The position numbers and the translations under genes are program-made. The notes under the pieces were generated by a model. The model was not told where the DNA came from, did not search any database, and saw nothing but the letters and a program-made list of their open reading frames with translations. Shown here in pieces: positions 16,926 through 25,535 of a stretch of 64,000 nt of DNA; within the stretch, counting starts at the first letter, position 1, and each line of letters opens with the position of its first letter. The DNA is from an uncultured Bacilli bacterium. Its GTDB lineage: Bacteria; Bacillota_I; Bacilli_A; ML615J-28; CAG-313. The stretch covers positions 124,001 through 188,000 of the forward strand of contig CAKPBI010000002.1 of the NCBI GenBank assembly GCA_934140285.1, given 5' to 3'.

Positions 16926-17813
16926 ATGTCAGTAGTTACAATGAAGCAATTACTAGAAGCAGGAGTTCATTTCGGACATCATACTCGCCGTTGGAACCCT
17001 AAGATGAAGGAGTATATTTTTAATGCAAGAAATGGTGTATACATCATTGACTTACAAAAAACTGCAGATAAGATCGAAGAAGCTTACGCTGCAATGGTTG
17101 AAATCGTACGTAATAACAATTGCAAAGTTTTATTCGTAGGAACTCGTAAACAAATCCAAGATATCATTAAAGAAGAAGCAATCCGTTGTGGTCAATATTA
17201 TGTTGACAAACGTTGGTTAGGCGGAACAATGACTAACTTCAAGACTGTTCGTAGATCAATTGCCAAACTATACAGAATTGAAGAAATGGAAAAAGATGGT
17301 ACTTTTGAAAAATTAACTAAAAAAGAAGTTGCAGGTTACAAGAAAGAACAAGCTAAACTTGAAGGTTTCTTTAGTGGAATTAAAGAAATGACAACACTTC
17401 CAGGAGCTCTATTTGTTGTAGACCCTAAAACTGAACATAATGCTGTTGCAGAAGCTCGTAAATTACATATACCTGTATTTGGTCTAGTTGATACAAACTG
17501 TGATCCAGATGATGTTGATTACGTTATTCCTGCAAATGATGATGGCGTAAGAGCTGTTCGTCTAATCGTTGGTGTTATGGCTAACGCAGTACTTGAAGGT
17601 AATGGCGTTGCTGTTGAACCATATGTTCTTCCAGAAGAAGAAAAAGTTGAAGAAGAAAAACCTCAAAAAGAAGCAAGACCTCAAAGAGACCAAAAACCTC
17701 GTAGACCTCGTCCTGCTAGAAAACCTGTAGAAGCAGCATCTCAAGAAGCTCCAAAAGAAGAAGCTAAAGTTGAAGCTGCACCTCAAGAAGCTCCAAAAGC
17801 TCAAGAAGAATAA
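16926..17813 (+). CDS. rpsB: Small ribosomal subunit protein S2
   Basis: Ribosomal protein S2 (295 residues). The conserved core (1-230) begins MSVVTMKQLLEAGVHFGHHTRRWNPKM and includes RWLGGTMTNF and LVDTNCDP. After about residue 240 comes a low-complexity tail of some 55 residues rich in Pro, Ala, Glu, Lys and Arg with two DNA-level copies of a QEAPK module; S2 is usually 230-260 residues, so this tail is extra. GAAGGAAAT precedes the ATG. First gene of the rpsB-tsf-pyrH-frr operon. Confidence 0.98.
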   Translation: MSVVTMKQLLEAGVHFGHHTRRWNPKMKEYIFNARNGVYIIDLQKTADKIEEAYAAMVEIVRNNNCKVLFVGTRKQIQDIIKEEAIRCGQYYVDKRWLGGTMTNFKTVRRSIAKLYRIEEMEKDGTFEKLTKKEVAGYKKEQAKLEGFFSGIKEMTTLPGALFVVDPKTEHNAVAEARKLHIPVFGLVDTNCDPDDVDYVIPANDDGVRAVRLIVGVMANAVLEGNGVAVEPYVLPEEEKVEEEKPQKEARPQRDQKPRRPRPARKPVEAASQEAPKEEAKVEAAPQEAPKAQEE

Positions 17814-17830
17814 TTAATAGGAGGAACACA

Positions 17831-18730
17831 ATGATTACTGCATCATTAGTAAAAGAATTAAGAGAAAAAACTGGCGCTGGTATGATGGACTGTAAAAAAG
17901 CCCTTACTGAATGTAATGGTAATATTGAAGCAGCTATCGACTGGCTACGTGAAAAAGGTATTGCAAAAGCTGCAAAGAAAGCAACAAGAATTGCTGCTGA
18001 AGGTCTTTGTGATGTTGCAATCAATGGTAATAAAGCATATTTATATGAATTAAATTCAGAAACTGATTTCGTTGCTAAAAATGAAAAATTCTTAAACTTA
18101 TTACATCAAATTGGTGAAGCTTGTGTTGCAAGTGATGCTGCATGTGAAAAATGTGCACTTGCTGCTACATACAATGGCCAAACAGTAGAAGACTTAATCA
18201 TTGCTGCTACAGCAGTAATTGGTGAAAAAATTAGTCTTCGTCGTATGGTAAGAATTGAAAAAGCAGACGATGAAGTATTCGGTGTTTATAAACACAATGG
18301 TGGTAAGATTGTTGTTGTATCTGTAATTAAAGGTACTGATGCTTTAGTTGCAAAAGACATTTGTATGCATGTTGCAATGTACAATCCTCGTTACCTTGAT
18401 GAAGCATCTATTAATCAAGAAGACTTAGATCATGAATCAGATGTAATCAAAGCTGAAATTGCTAATGATCCTGCTAATGCATCTAAACCTGCTAACATCA
18501 TTGAAAAGATGGCAATGGGCCGTCTTGCAAAATTCAAAAAAGAAATTTGCTTAGTTGATCAAGCTTTCGTTAAAGATCCATCTGTTACAGTTGCTCAATA
18601 TCTAAAGAGTCATAACAGTAGTGCTGTTGCTTACGTTCGTTATGAAGTAGGTGAAGGCATGGAAAAACGTGCTGATGATTTCGCTGCAGAAGTTGCTGCT
18701 GCAACAGCTGCTGCTAAAGCTAACAACTAA
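17831..18730 (+). CDS. tsf: Translation elongation factor Ts
   Basis: EF-Ts (299 residues), the nucleotide exchange factor of EF-Tu. N-terminal UBA-like domain with VKELREKTGAGMMDCKKAL and the core motif YELNSETDFVAKN are diagnostic. Seventeen bases separate it from rpsB, with GGAGG 7 bases before the ATG. The last residues form an Ala-rich tail. It shares the rpsB transcript. Confidence 0.98.
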   Translation: MITASLVKELREKTGAGMMDCKKALTECNGNIEAAIDWLREKGIAKAAKKATRIAAEGLCDVAINGNKAYLYELNSETDFVAKNEKFLNLLHQIGEACVASDAACEKCALAATYNGQTVEDLIIAATAVIGEKISLRRMVRIEKADDEVFGVYKHNGGKIVVVSVIKGTDALVAKDICMHVAMYNPRYLDEASINQEDLDHESDVIKAEIANDPANASKPANIIEKMAMGRLAKFKKEICLVDQAFVKDPSVTVAQYLKSHNSSAVAYVRYEVGEGMEKRADDFAAEVAAATAAAKANN

Positions 18731-18757
18731 TAAAAATAACAAAAGGGAGAATCATTA

Positions 18758-19462
18758 ATGCAAAGAGTAATTTTAAAATTAAGTGGTGAGGCTCTCGCAA
18801 CCCAACAAGGTACAGGAATCAATCCTGTAAAGGTAAAAGAAATAGCTGAAGAAATTAAAAATCTTGTAAATGAAAATATTCAAGTTGGGGTCGTAATCGG
18901 TGCTGGAAATATCTGGCGTGGAAGAGAAGCAAGTGAATTTATGATGGATAGAGTAAGTGCTGACTATATGGGAATGCTTGCTACAATCTTAAATTGCTTA
19001 GCTCTTAAAAACACTCTTGAAAATTTACATGTTCAAGCTGTCGTAATGACTTCACTTTCAATGCCAAGTGTTGCTGAACCATATGTTCGTGAAAAAGCTT
19101 TAAATCATTTAAATAAAAATCGTGTCGTAATATTTGGTGGTGGTACTGGTTCCCCATTATTCTCTACTGACACTTGTGCGGCCTTACGTGCTAAGGAAGT
19201 TAATGCTTCTGTCATCTTAATGGCTAAAAATGGTGTTGACGGAGTATATAGTGATGACCCAAGAGTTAACAAAAATGCATTTAGATATGATTATCTAACA
19301 TATGATCAAATATTAACTGACCATCTACATGTTATGGATCTTACAGCCGCAACTCTTTGTAGTGAAAATGATATTAAAACGATTGTCTTTGATATGAATG
19401 TTAAAGGCAATATTACCAAAGTAATTAAACATCCAGAAATTGGAACAATTATTACTAAATAA
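18758..19462 (+). CDS. pyrH: UMP kinase
   Basis: Bacterial UMP kinase (234 residues) of the amino-acid kinase fold, converting UMP to UDP. Motifs: LKLSGEALA, GVVIGAGNIWRGREAS, VVIFGGGTGSPLFSTDTCAALRA and the C-terminal GTIITK. GGGAG lies upstream of the ATG. The order tsf-pyrH-frr is the widely conserved one. Confidence 0.98.
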   Translation: MQRVILKLSGEALATQQGTGINPVKVKEIAEEIKNLVNENIQVGVVIGAGNIWRGREASEFMMDRVSADYMGMLATILNCLALKNTLENLHVQAVVMTSLSMPSVAEPYVREKALNHLNKNRVVIFGGGTGSPLFSTDTCAALRAKEVNASVILMAKNGVDGVYSDDPRVNKNAFRYDYLTYDQILTDHLHVMDLTAATLCSENDIKTIVFDMNVKGNITKVIKHPEIGTIITK

Positions 19463-19476
19463 ATAGGAGGAATAAA

Positions 19477-20034
19477 ATGATTAACGAAATTATTACCGAA
19501 TGTGGTCAAAAAATGGAAAAAACCATCGCAGCCTTAAAAAAAGATTTCGCCTCAATTAGAACTGGAAAAGCTAACCCAAGTATTTTAAATGGTGTTTTGG
19601 TTGAATACTATGGCTCAATGATGCCTGTTAACCAAATTGCTAATGTCTCAGCTCCTGATCCTCAAACTATCTTAATTAAGCCTTATGATAAATCAGTATT
19701 AAAAGGAATTGAAAAAGCAATTCAAACAGCAAACCTTGGATTTAATCCACTTAATGATGGTGATGTTGTTAGAATTCCTATTGCACCATTAACAGAACAA
19801 ACAAGAAAAGATTTAGTTAAACAAGCTAAAAAGAATGCTGAAAATGCTAAAGTTGCTATTCGTAATGTTCGCCGTGAATACATGGAAATGTTAAAGAAGA
19901 TGGAAAAAGATGGTGAAATGTCTGAAGACGAATTAAAACGTGCAACAGATAAAGTCCAAAAAGTTACTGATGAATATATCTTAAAAATAGATCAATTAAC
20001 AAAAACTAAAGAAGACGACATTATGTCAATCTAA
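19477..20034 (+). CDS. frr: Ribosome recycling factor
   Basis: RRF (185 residues) splits post-termination ribosomes together with EF-G. Typical motifs are FASIRTGKANPSIL, EYYGSMMPVNQIANVSAPD and RRDxx-like AIRNVRREYMEMLKK. GGAGG lies 6 bases before the ATG; the gene follows pyrH by 14 bases and is closed by a terminator. Confidence 0.98.
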   Translation: MINEIITECGQKMEKTIAALKKDFASIRTGKANPSILNGVLVEYYGSMMPVNQIANVSAPDPQTILIKPYDKSVLKGIEKAIQTANLGFNPLNDGDVVRIPIAPLTEQTRKDLVKQAKKNAENAKVAIRNVRREYMEMLKKMEKDGEMSEDELKRATDKVQKVTDEYILKIDQLTKTKEDDIMSI

Positions 20035-20040
20035 CAAAAA

Positions 20041-20078
20041 AAGGGTTAACCAATTTAATATGGTTAGCCCTTTACTTT
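20041..20078 (+). terminator. Intrinsic terminator of the rpsB-frr operon
   Basis: AAGGGTTAACCA (20041-20052) pairs with TGGTTAGCCCTT (20061-20072), followed by a T-rich stretch. Confidence 0.88.
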
Positions 20079-20141
20079 TATTCATATTTTTGGCTTTTTT
20101 TTCTAAAATATAGTATAATGAATTGATATGAGGAAAATGAT

Positions 20142-20879
20142 ATGAATATAAACGATTTAAAAACATCAATAATGGCTAAACCTCTTCCAAAACATGTTGG
20201 AATAATTCTTGATGGAAATGGAAGATGGGCAACAAAAAGATTACTTCCAAGAATTAAAGGACATGAAAAAGGAGTAAAAACTTTAAAAGAAATTGTTGAA
20301 GCAACTATGGAATTACAAATTCCTAATCTTACGGTTTTTGCTTTTAGTACGGAAAACTGGAATCGACCAAAACAAGAAGTGGATTATCTTCTTTCTCAAA
20401 TTAAAGTTTTTTATCAAAAAAGCTTAAATAATTTAATTGAGAAAAAAATAAGAGTGAAATTCATTGGATTCAAAGAAAGAGTTCCTCAAGATGTTTTAAT
20501 TCTAATGGAAGAAATTGAAAATAAAACTAAAATGTTTACCACCTTTACCTTTACCATTGCTTTTAATTATGGTTCAAGACAAGAAATAATTAATGCATGT
20601 AAAATGGTAGCACAAGATGTTAAAGATGGTAAAATTAAAATAAATGATATTGATGAAAAAACATTTGAAAGTAAATTATTTACATCTGATTTATATCCAC
20701 TTGATTTTATAATTAGAACCAGTGGTGAAATGAGATTAAGCAATTTTCTTCTTTATCAAGCCTCTTATGCAGAATTGTATTTTCCAAAAACATTATGGCC
20801 TGATTTCCATAAAAAAGAGTATTATCAAGCTATAATGGAATATCAACAAAGAAATAGAAGATTTGGGGGAATTAAATAA
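20142..20879 (+). CDS. uppS: Isoprenyl transferase (undecaprenyl diphosphate synthase)
   Basis: Cis-prenyltransferase (245 residues) that makes undecaprenyl diphosphate for cell wall synthesis. Catalytic region HVGIILDGNGRWATKR, mid motif FAFSTENWNRP and C-terminal RTSGEMRLSNFLLYQ / YAELYFP are intact. It has its own promoter (TTGGCT at 20090, 18-base spacer, TATAAT at 20114-20119). It abuts cdsA with a one-base overlap (TAATG). Confidence 0.97.
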   Translation: MNINDLKTSIMAKPLPKHVGIILDGNGRWATKRLLPRIKGHEKGVKTLKEIVEATMELQIPNLTVFAFSTENWNRPKQEVDYLLSQIKVFYQKSLNNLIEKKIRVKFIGFKERVPQDVLILMEEIENKTKMFTTFTFTIAFNYGSRQEIINACKMVAQDVKDGKIKINDIDEKTFESKLFTSDLYPLDFIIRTSGEMRLSNFLLYQASYAELYFPKTLWPDFHKKEYYQAIMEYQQRNRRFGGIK

Positions 20880-21763
20880 TGAAAAAAAGAGTAATTACAG
20901 GTTTTTTAATGGGAGTTGTAATGCTTCCTATTTTAATCCTTGGCGGATGGTTTATGTTTGGACTTGCAGTAATTCTTTCTTATATGGCAACATATGAACT
21001 AGTTAAGATGCACAGTGAAAAAAGGAATCTTTCCAAAAAATATAAATTTATTATTCCACTATTTTCAAGTATGTTAGTAGCACTTGGAATATTCACATAT
21101 CTATTAAAAGATTACTTTGAACTTAATGATTTAATTTTTGCTTTAATTGTTATATTTAGTCTTTTAATGGTTGTATCTTTGTTTAATGGTGAACTTCATA
21201 CAACTGATATCTTAATATTTTTTGGCTTCATCTTATATGCAGGCCTTGGAATTTTTCTTGCTACATCAAGTAGATATATTACAAATATCAATGGAGAAGA
21301 AAATAAATGGTTTGGTCTCGTATTAATGAGTTATGTCTTATTAACCACAATGTTTACAGATATGGGTGCATATAATTTTGGTTTACTTCTTGGAAAACAT
21401 AAATTATGTCCAACTATTTCTCCTAAAAAAACAATTGAAGGAGCAATCGGCGGAAGTTTATGCGGTACAATTGTTGGTACATTACTTCTTTGTTTATGTG
21501 AACATTATATGAACTTTAATTTACTTTCAATATCAAATTCTGTATTGAATGTAGTAGTTATCGGAGTAATAACTTTAGTACTAACTATCTTTGCACAATT
21601 TGGTGATTTAGTAGCATCTAAATTAAAAAGAGAATATGAAATTAAAGATTATGGTTTTATCTTCCCTGGTCATGGTGGTGTAATGGATAGATTTGATAGT
21701 ATTATTATGACAGGTACCATCTTTATGGTTATATTAATTCTTATTGGAGTTGTTGTAATATGA
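20879..21763 (+). CDS. cdsA: Phosphatidate cytidylyltransferase
   Basis: CDP-diglyceride synthase (294 residues), an integral membrane enzyme with about eight helices that makes CDP-diacylglycerol for phospholipid synthesis. The C-terminal signature is present in LVASKLKREYEIKDYGFIFP followed by GHGGVMDRFDS, and SPKKTIEGAIGG upstream. It overlaps dxr by ATGA, so these genes are translationally coupled. Confidence 0.97.
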   Translation: MKKRVITGFLMGVVMLPILILGGWFMFGLAVILSYMATYELVKMHSEKRNLSKKYKFIIPLFSSMLVALGIFTYLLKDYFELNDLIFALIVIFSLLMVVSLFNGELHTTDILIFFGFILYAGLGIFLATSSRYITNINGEENKWFGLVLMSYVLLTTMFTDMGAYNFGLLLGKHKLCPTISPKKTIEGAIGGSLCGTIVGTLLLCLCEHYMNFNLLSISNSVLNVVVIGVITLVLTIFAQFGDLVASKLKREYEIKDYGFIFPGHGGVMDRFDSIIMTGTIFMVILILIGVVVI

Positions 21764-22917
21764 TTCAATTTATAGTTCTAGGTGCAACCGGAAGTATCGG
21801 AAAGCAAACTCTAGATATAATACGTGAAGATAAAAAATTAAAACTACTGGGTTTTAGTTTTAAAAATAATCTAAACAAAGCCTTAGAAATTATTGAAGAA
21901 TTTAAACCTAAATATGTTTCTTTAATGAATGAATCTCATGAATCAATAATTAAAGATAAATACCCAAACATTAAAGTATTTTGTGGAACAAAAGGTTTAG
22001 TTAATTTAGTAAGTGTAAATGAAGAATTCAAAATAGTTAATGCTTTAGTTGGTTCAGTAGGTCTTGAACCAACATACTATGGTATTTTAAATAAAAAAGA
22101 CATCTTGCTTGCTAACAAAGAAACCTTGGTAGTTGCAGGGGAAATAATAATGTCACTTGCTAAAGAAAATAATGTAAACATCTATCCACTAGATAGTGAA
22201 CATTCAGCAATCTTTCAATTACTTGATGATAACAATCAAAAAGAAATTAGAAGGTTAATCATCACTGCGAGTGGTGGAGCCTTAAGAGATTATAGTAGAA
22301 ATGAATTAGAAAATGTCACAAAACAAGAAGTCTTAGCTCACCCTAATTGGCAAATGGGTGCAAAAATTACAGTTGATTGTGCAACAATGATGAATAAAGG
22401 ATTTGAAATAATTGAAGCACATTATTTATTTAACGTAGATATTGACAATATTGAAGTTTTAATTCATCGTTCATCAATAGTTCATTCAATAGTAGAGTTT
22501 AATGATTACTCAATTTGTGCTCAAATGGCATCTCCAGATATGCATTTACCAATTCATTATGCTATTTACAATAAATTACATAAAAAATGTGATATAATAA
22601 AACAACTTCCACTTGATAAATTATATCACTTAAGTTTTGAACCACTTAATAATGAACGTTATCCACTAGTTGCCTTCGCAAAACAAACCTTAAAAAAAGG
22701 TGGTATATATCCATGTATAATGAATGCTGCGAATGAAGCAATAGTAAAACTATTTTTAGATGGTAAAGCAAACTTTACAGATATTGAAAGAATAATAAAA
22801 GAGGAAGTAAATAATCCTGATTATAATATATATAATCAAAAAGAATTAACCATTAATACATTATTAGAATTAGATCAACTTGTAAAAAATAATGTATACA
22901 ATAGAAAGGTAGGGTAA
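21760..22917 (+). CDS. dxr: 1-deoxy-D-xylulose 5-phosphate reductoisomerase
   Basis: DXR (385 residues) makes 2-C-methyl-D-erythritol 4-phosphate, committing to the non-mevalonate isoprenoid pathway that feeds uppS. NADPH site LGATGSIGKQTLDII, the KETLVVAGEI motif, DSEHSAIFQ metal/substrate region, TASGGALRD and HPNWQMGAKITVDCATMMNK are all visible. Placed between cdsA and rseP as in most Bacilli. Confidence 0.97.
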   Translation: MIQFIVLGATGSIGKQTLDIIREDKKLKLLGFSFKNNLNKALEIIEEFKPKYVSLMNESHESIIKDKYPNIKVFCGTKGLVNLVSVNEEFKIVNALVGSVGLEPTYYGILNKKDILLANKETLVVAGEIIMSLAKENNVNIYPLDSEHSAIFQLLDDNNQKEIRRLIITASGGALRDYSRNELENVTKQEVLAHPNWQMGAKITVDCATMMNKGFEIIEAHYLFNVDIDNIEVLIHRSSIVHSIVEFNDYSICAQMASPDMHLPIHYAIYNKLHKKCDIIKQLPLDKLYHLSFEPLNNERYPLVAFAKQTLKKGGIYPCIMNAANEAIVKLFLDGKANFTDIERIIKEEVNNPDYNIYNQKELTINTLLELDQLVKNNVYNRKVG

Positions 22918-22919
22918 TT

Positions 22920-24560
22920 ATGGTATATGTATTAGGTGCATTAGCATTTATTATTGTATTAATGCTAATTGTTACTATTCATGAAATGGGACATTTCCTA
23001 ATGGCTAAACGTGCTAAAATTTTATGCTATGAATTTTCACTAGGAATGGGACCATTAATTTATCGAAAGAAATGTAAGGAAACTTACTTTTCAATTAGAG
23101 CTATTCCCATCGGAGGATTTGTATCACCAGCAGGGGAAGATGGCGATCAAGACTACATTGAAGATGGTAAAGATGTAAAACTTGAACTTGATGATTCATC
23201 ACGTGTTGTTAGAATTATTCATAATGTTACGGATGAAAAATATAAAGATTTACCACTTTATCGTGTAATTTCACATGACTTATTTGGTACACTTGAAGCA
23301 TTACCAGATGAATTATTTGTTGAAGTTGCACCTATCAATGAAGATGAAAGCTTAGCAGAAGCAACTAAATTTATAGTAAATAGAGATTGTATTGTTGAAT
23401 TCAAAAAGAAAGAAGAATATCAAATAGCTCCAAAAAATAGAAGCATGAGTTCAAAAAGTGTTGGTGCTCGTTTCTTAACTATTTTTGGGGGACCATTTAT
23501 GAATTTCTTACTTGCTCTTGTATTATATTTTATCATTGGCCTTTTCCAAGGCTATCCTCAATTGAATAAAACAAAATTGAATGTTGTTGATAAGAATGCT
23601 CCAGTTTATGGTATTCTTCAAGAGGATGATGAAATAATTAGTATTAATGGTACTCAGGTAAGTAAGTGGAATGATATTTCTACAAGCTTGGCTGATATCG
23701 CAAGTGGTAATGTTGATACATTTAATGGTAGTGTTAAAGTTGAATATAAAGATAAAGATGGAAACGTAAAGACCGCTTTAATTTATCCAGCTGTATCAGT
23801 TTACTCAATTGAATTAATGCTAAATCAAGATGAAACCAAAAACAATAAAGTTGTTGTTGGCGAATATTCAAGCAATAATACAAAAACTAAGTCATACAAA
23901 GCAGGACTTAGAAAAGGCGATGTTTTAACATCTATTAAAGTTAAAACAAAATCAGAATCTACAACTATTATAACTATTAATGATTTACTAAAATTCTTTA
24001 CAGGATTAAATGAATCATGTGATGTAGAAATCACATATAATAGAGATGGTGAAACAGGAACTGCAGTTATTGAAACATATAGTAAAGATTTACTAGAAAG
24101 TCAAGGCGTAACACAAACAAAAGTTCAACTAGGTGTTTCTCCACAATATGAATTTGACTTTGGTAAATTACTATATATGCCTTGGGCAAATACTGCCGAA
24201 TCATCAATTGGTATTTTCAAAACTTTAGGTTTATTATTTACTGATTCATCAGTTCATATTGATGACTTTAGTGGTCCCGTTGGAATCTTCCAATTAATCA
24301 CAAATACCGTTTCATCAGGTATTTTACCATTATTATCATTAATGGCATACTTAAGTGTTAACATTGGATTTGTAAATTTATTACCACTTCCTGCTCTTGA
24401 TGGTGGTCGCTTAGTATTCATTATCTATGAAGCTATTACTAAAAAGAAACCTAGTCAAAAAGTAGAAAACATTGTTCATACAGTTGGATTCTTACTTCTA
24501 ATGGCATTATTCGTATTTATTACATTTAATGATGTCTTACGTCTTTTTGGATGTAAATAG
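22920..24560 (+). CDS. rseP: RseP/RasP-family site-2 metalloprotease
   Basis: Intramembrane zinc protease (546 residues) that cleaves membrane-bound regulators such as anti-sigma factors and signal peptides. HEMGH in the first helix, GGFVSPAGED, a central GGPFMNFLLAL membrane motif, and NLLPLPALDGGR near the C-terminus define the S2P core. A PDZ domain (about 220-285) follows the second helix; residues about 290-400 form an additional PDZ-like segment, making the protein some 100 residues longer than Bacillus RasP. Last gene of the uppS operon. Confidence 0.95.
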   Translation: MVYVLGALAFIIVLMLIVTIHEMGHFLMAKRAKILCYEFSLGMGPLIYRKKCKETYFSIRAIPIGGFVSPAGEDGDQDYIEDGKDVKLELDDSSRVVRIIHNVTDEKYKDLPLYRVISHDLFGTLEALPDELFVEVAPINEDESLAEATKFIVNRDCIVEFKKKEEYQIAPKNRSMSSKSVGARFLTIFGGPFMNFLLALVLYFIIGLFQGYPQLNKTKLNVVDKNAPVYGILQEDDEIISINGTQVSKWNDISTSLADIASGNVDTFNGSVKVEYKDKDGNVKTALIYPAVSVYSIELMLNQDETKNNKVVVGEYSSNNTKTKSYKAGLRKGDVLTSIKVKTKSESTTIITINDLLKFFTGLNESCDVEITYNRDGETGTAVIETYSKDLLESQGVTQTKVQLGVSPQYEFDFGKLLYMPWANTAESSIGIFKTLGLLFTDSSVHIDDFSGPVGIFQLITNTVSSGILPLLSLMAYLSVNIGFVNLLPLPALDGGRLVFIIYEAITKKKPSQKVENIVHTVGFLLLMALFVFITFNDVLRLFGCK

Positions 24561-24567
24561 AAATATC

Positions 24568-24597
24568 AAACCTTATCGTTAAATGATAAGGTTTTTT
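24568..24597 (+). terminator. Intrinsic terminator after rseP
   Basis: AAACCTTATC / GATAAGGTTT stem around a seven-base loop, followed by a T-run. Confidence 0.9.
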
Positions 24598-24636
24598 ATT
24601 TAATATTATCAATTAATAGAACTCTTAGAAAAAATA

Positions 24637-24645
24637 TGGTATAAT
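24637..24645 (+). promoter_or_regulatory. Extended -10 promoter of the acyltransferase-ligase-pdxST operon
   Basis: TGGTATAAT with no convincing -35; start about 24652, 18 bases before the ATG. Confidence 0.6.
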
Positions 24646-24669
24646 ATATACTAAATAAGAGGTACTAAC

Positions 24670-25524
24670 ATGGAAGAAAATAATAATACTCAGTTAATAT
24701 CCAATAAAAAAGAAAGAATATTTGAACTTGATGCCTTAAGAGGACTAGCAGTAATCGCAATGATTATTGACCACTTTTTAATTCTTGTATCTTTTAGTGC
24801 AGGCTATGGTGGATGGGGTATGATGATATTTAAAAACTATAATGATATAGATAGTTCCTTCATTAATACTTTAGTAAAAATTGCTGATACCTTTGAGATG
24901 AGTACTTTTAGAGAAGTATGTCACTATATTTTTGTAACGTTGTTTTTAACTATTTGTGGCATAAGTTGTACATTTAGTAAATCAAATGTTAAAAGAGGTA
25001 TAAAGATAATTGGTGCAGGTCTTATAGTAACTCTTGCGACTGTCATAATATCAAAAGTGTCAGGAGATGAATTCTATATTATTTTTGGAATTCTTTCAAC
25101 CCTTGGTGTATCAGTTTTACTTTATGCTTTATGTGAAAAAATATATGATAATAAATGGTTTTTCTTAATTATTGGTTGTTTAATCATTTTATGGGGGTTC
25201 TTAATTAATTGGTGGGATGCCCCAAGACTTAACAACATTCATGAACTAAATTTTTCAAATATAATTAAAATGATCCTTGGATATGTCATATATGGTGAAG
25301 ATTGCTTTGGATTAGTTCCATGTACCGGTGTTGTCTTTATTGGAGCATTTATCGGAAAAACTTTATATAAAGATAAAAAGACAAAAGTACCAAAATTAAA
25401 AGGTAAATGGGTAAGGCCTTTTACATTTGTAGGTACTCATGCCCTATGGGTATACTTATTACATCAAGTACTTGCGGTAATTATAATTTTCTTGCTGTAT
25501 GTAATTGCAGGATATAGAATCTAG
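24670..25524 (+). CDS. DUF1624-type membrane acyltransferase (heparan-alpha-glucosaminide N-acetyltransferase-like)
   Basis: A 284-residue protein with about seven hydrophobic helices. The N-terminal signature RIFELDALRGLAVIAMIIDH and the later FLTICGISCTFSKSNVKRG match the DUF1624/HGSNAT-like family, whose founding member moves acetyl groups from cytoplasmic acetyl-CoA across a membrane to an extracytoplasmic sugar; the His in the first motif is the proposed acetyl carrier. The bacterial substrate is unknown. The next gene, 11 bases on, is an AMP-forming acyl ligase, which suggests a functional pair by inference. Confidence 0.8.
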   Translation: MEENNNTQLISNKKERIFELDALRGLAVIAMIIDHFLILVSFSAGYGGWGMMIFKNYNDIDSSFINTLVKIADTFEMSTFREVCHYIFVTLFLTICGISCTFSKSNVKRGIKIIGAGLIVTLATVIISKVSGDEFYIIFGILSTLGVSVLLYALCEKIYDNKWFFLIIGCLIILWGFLINWWDAPRLNNIHELNFSNIIKMILGYVIYGEDCFGLVPCTGVVFIGAFIGKTLYKDKKTKVPKLKGKWVRPFTFVGTHALWVYLLHQVLAVIIIFLLYVIAGYRI

Positions 25525-25535
25525 GAGGTAAAAAT

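Noticed and set aside
23100..23460. Insertion in RseP after GGFVSPAGED as a novel domain
   Set aside because: Bacillus RasP has a comparable insertion; only the additional PDZ-like stretch further on makes this protein longer.
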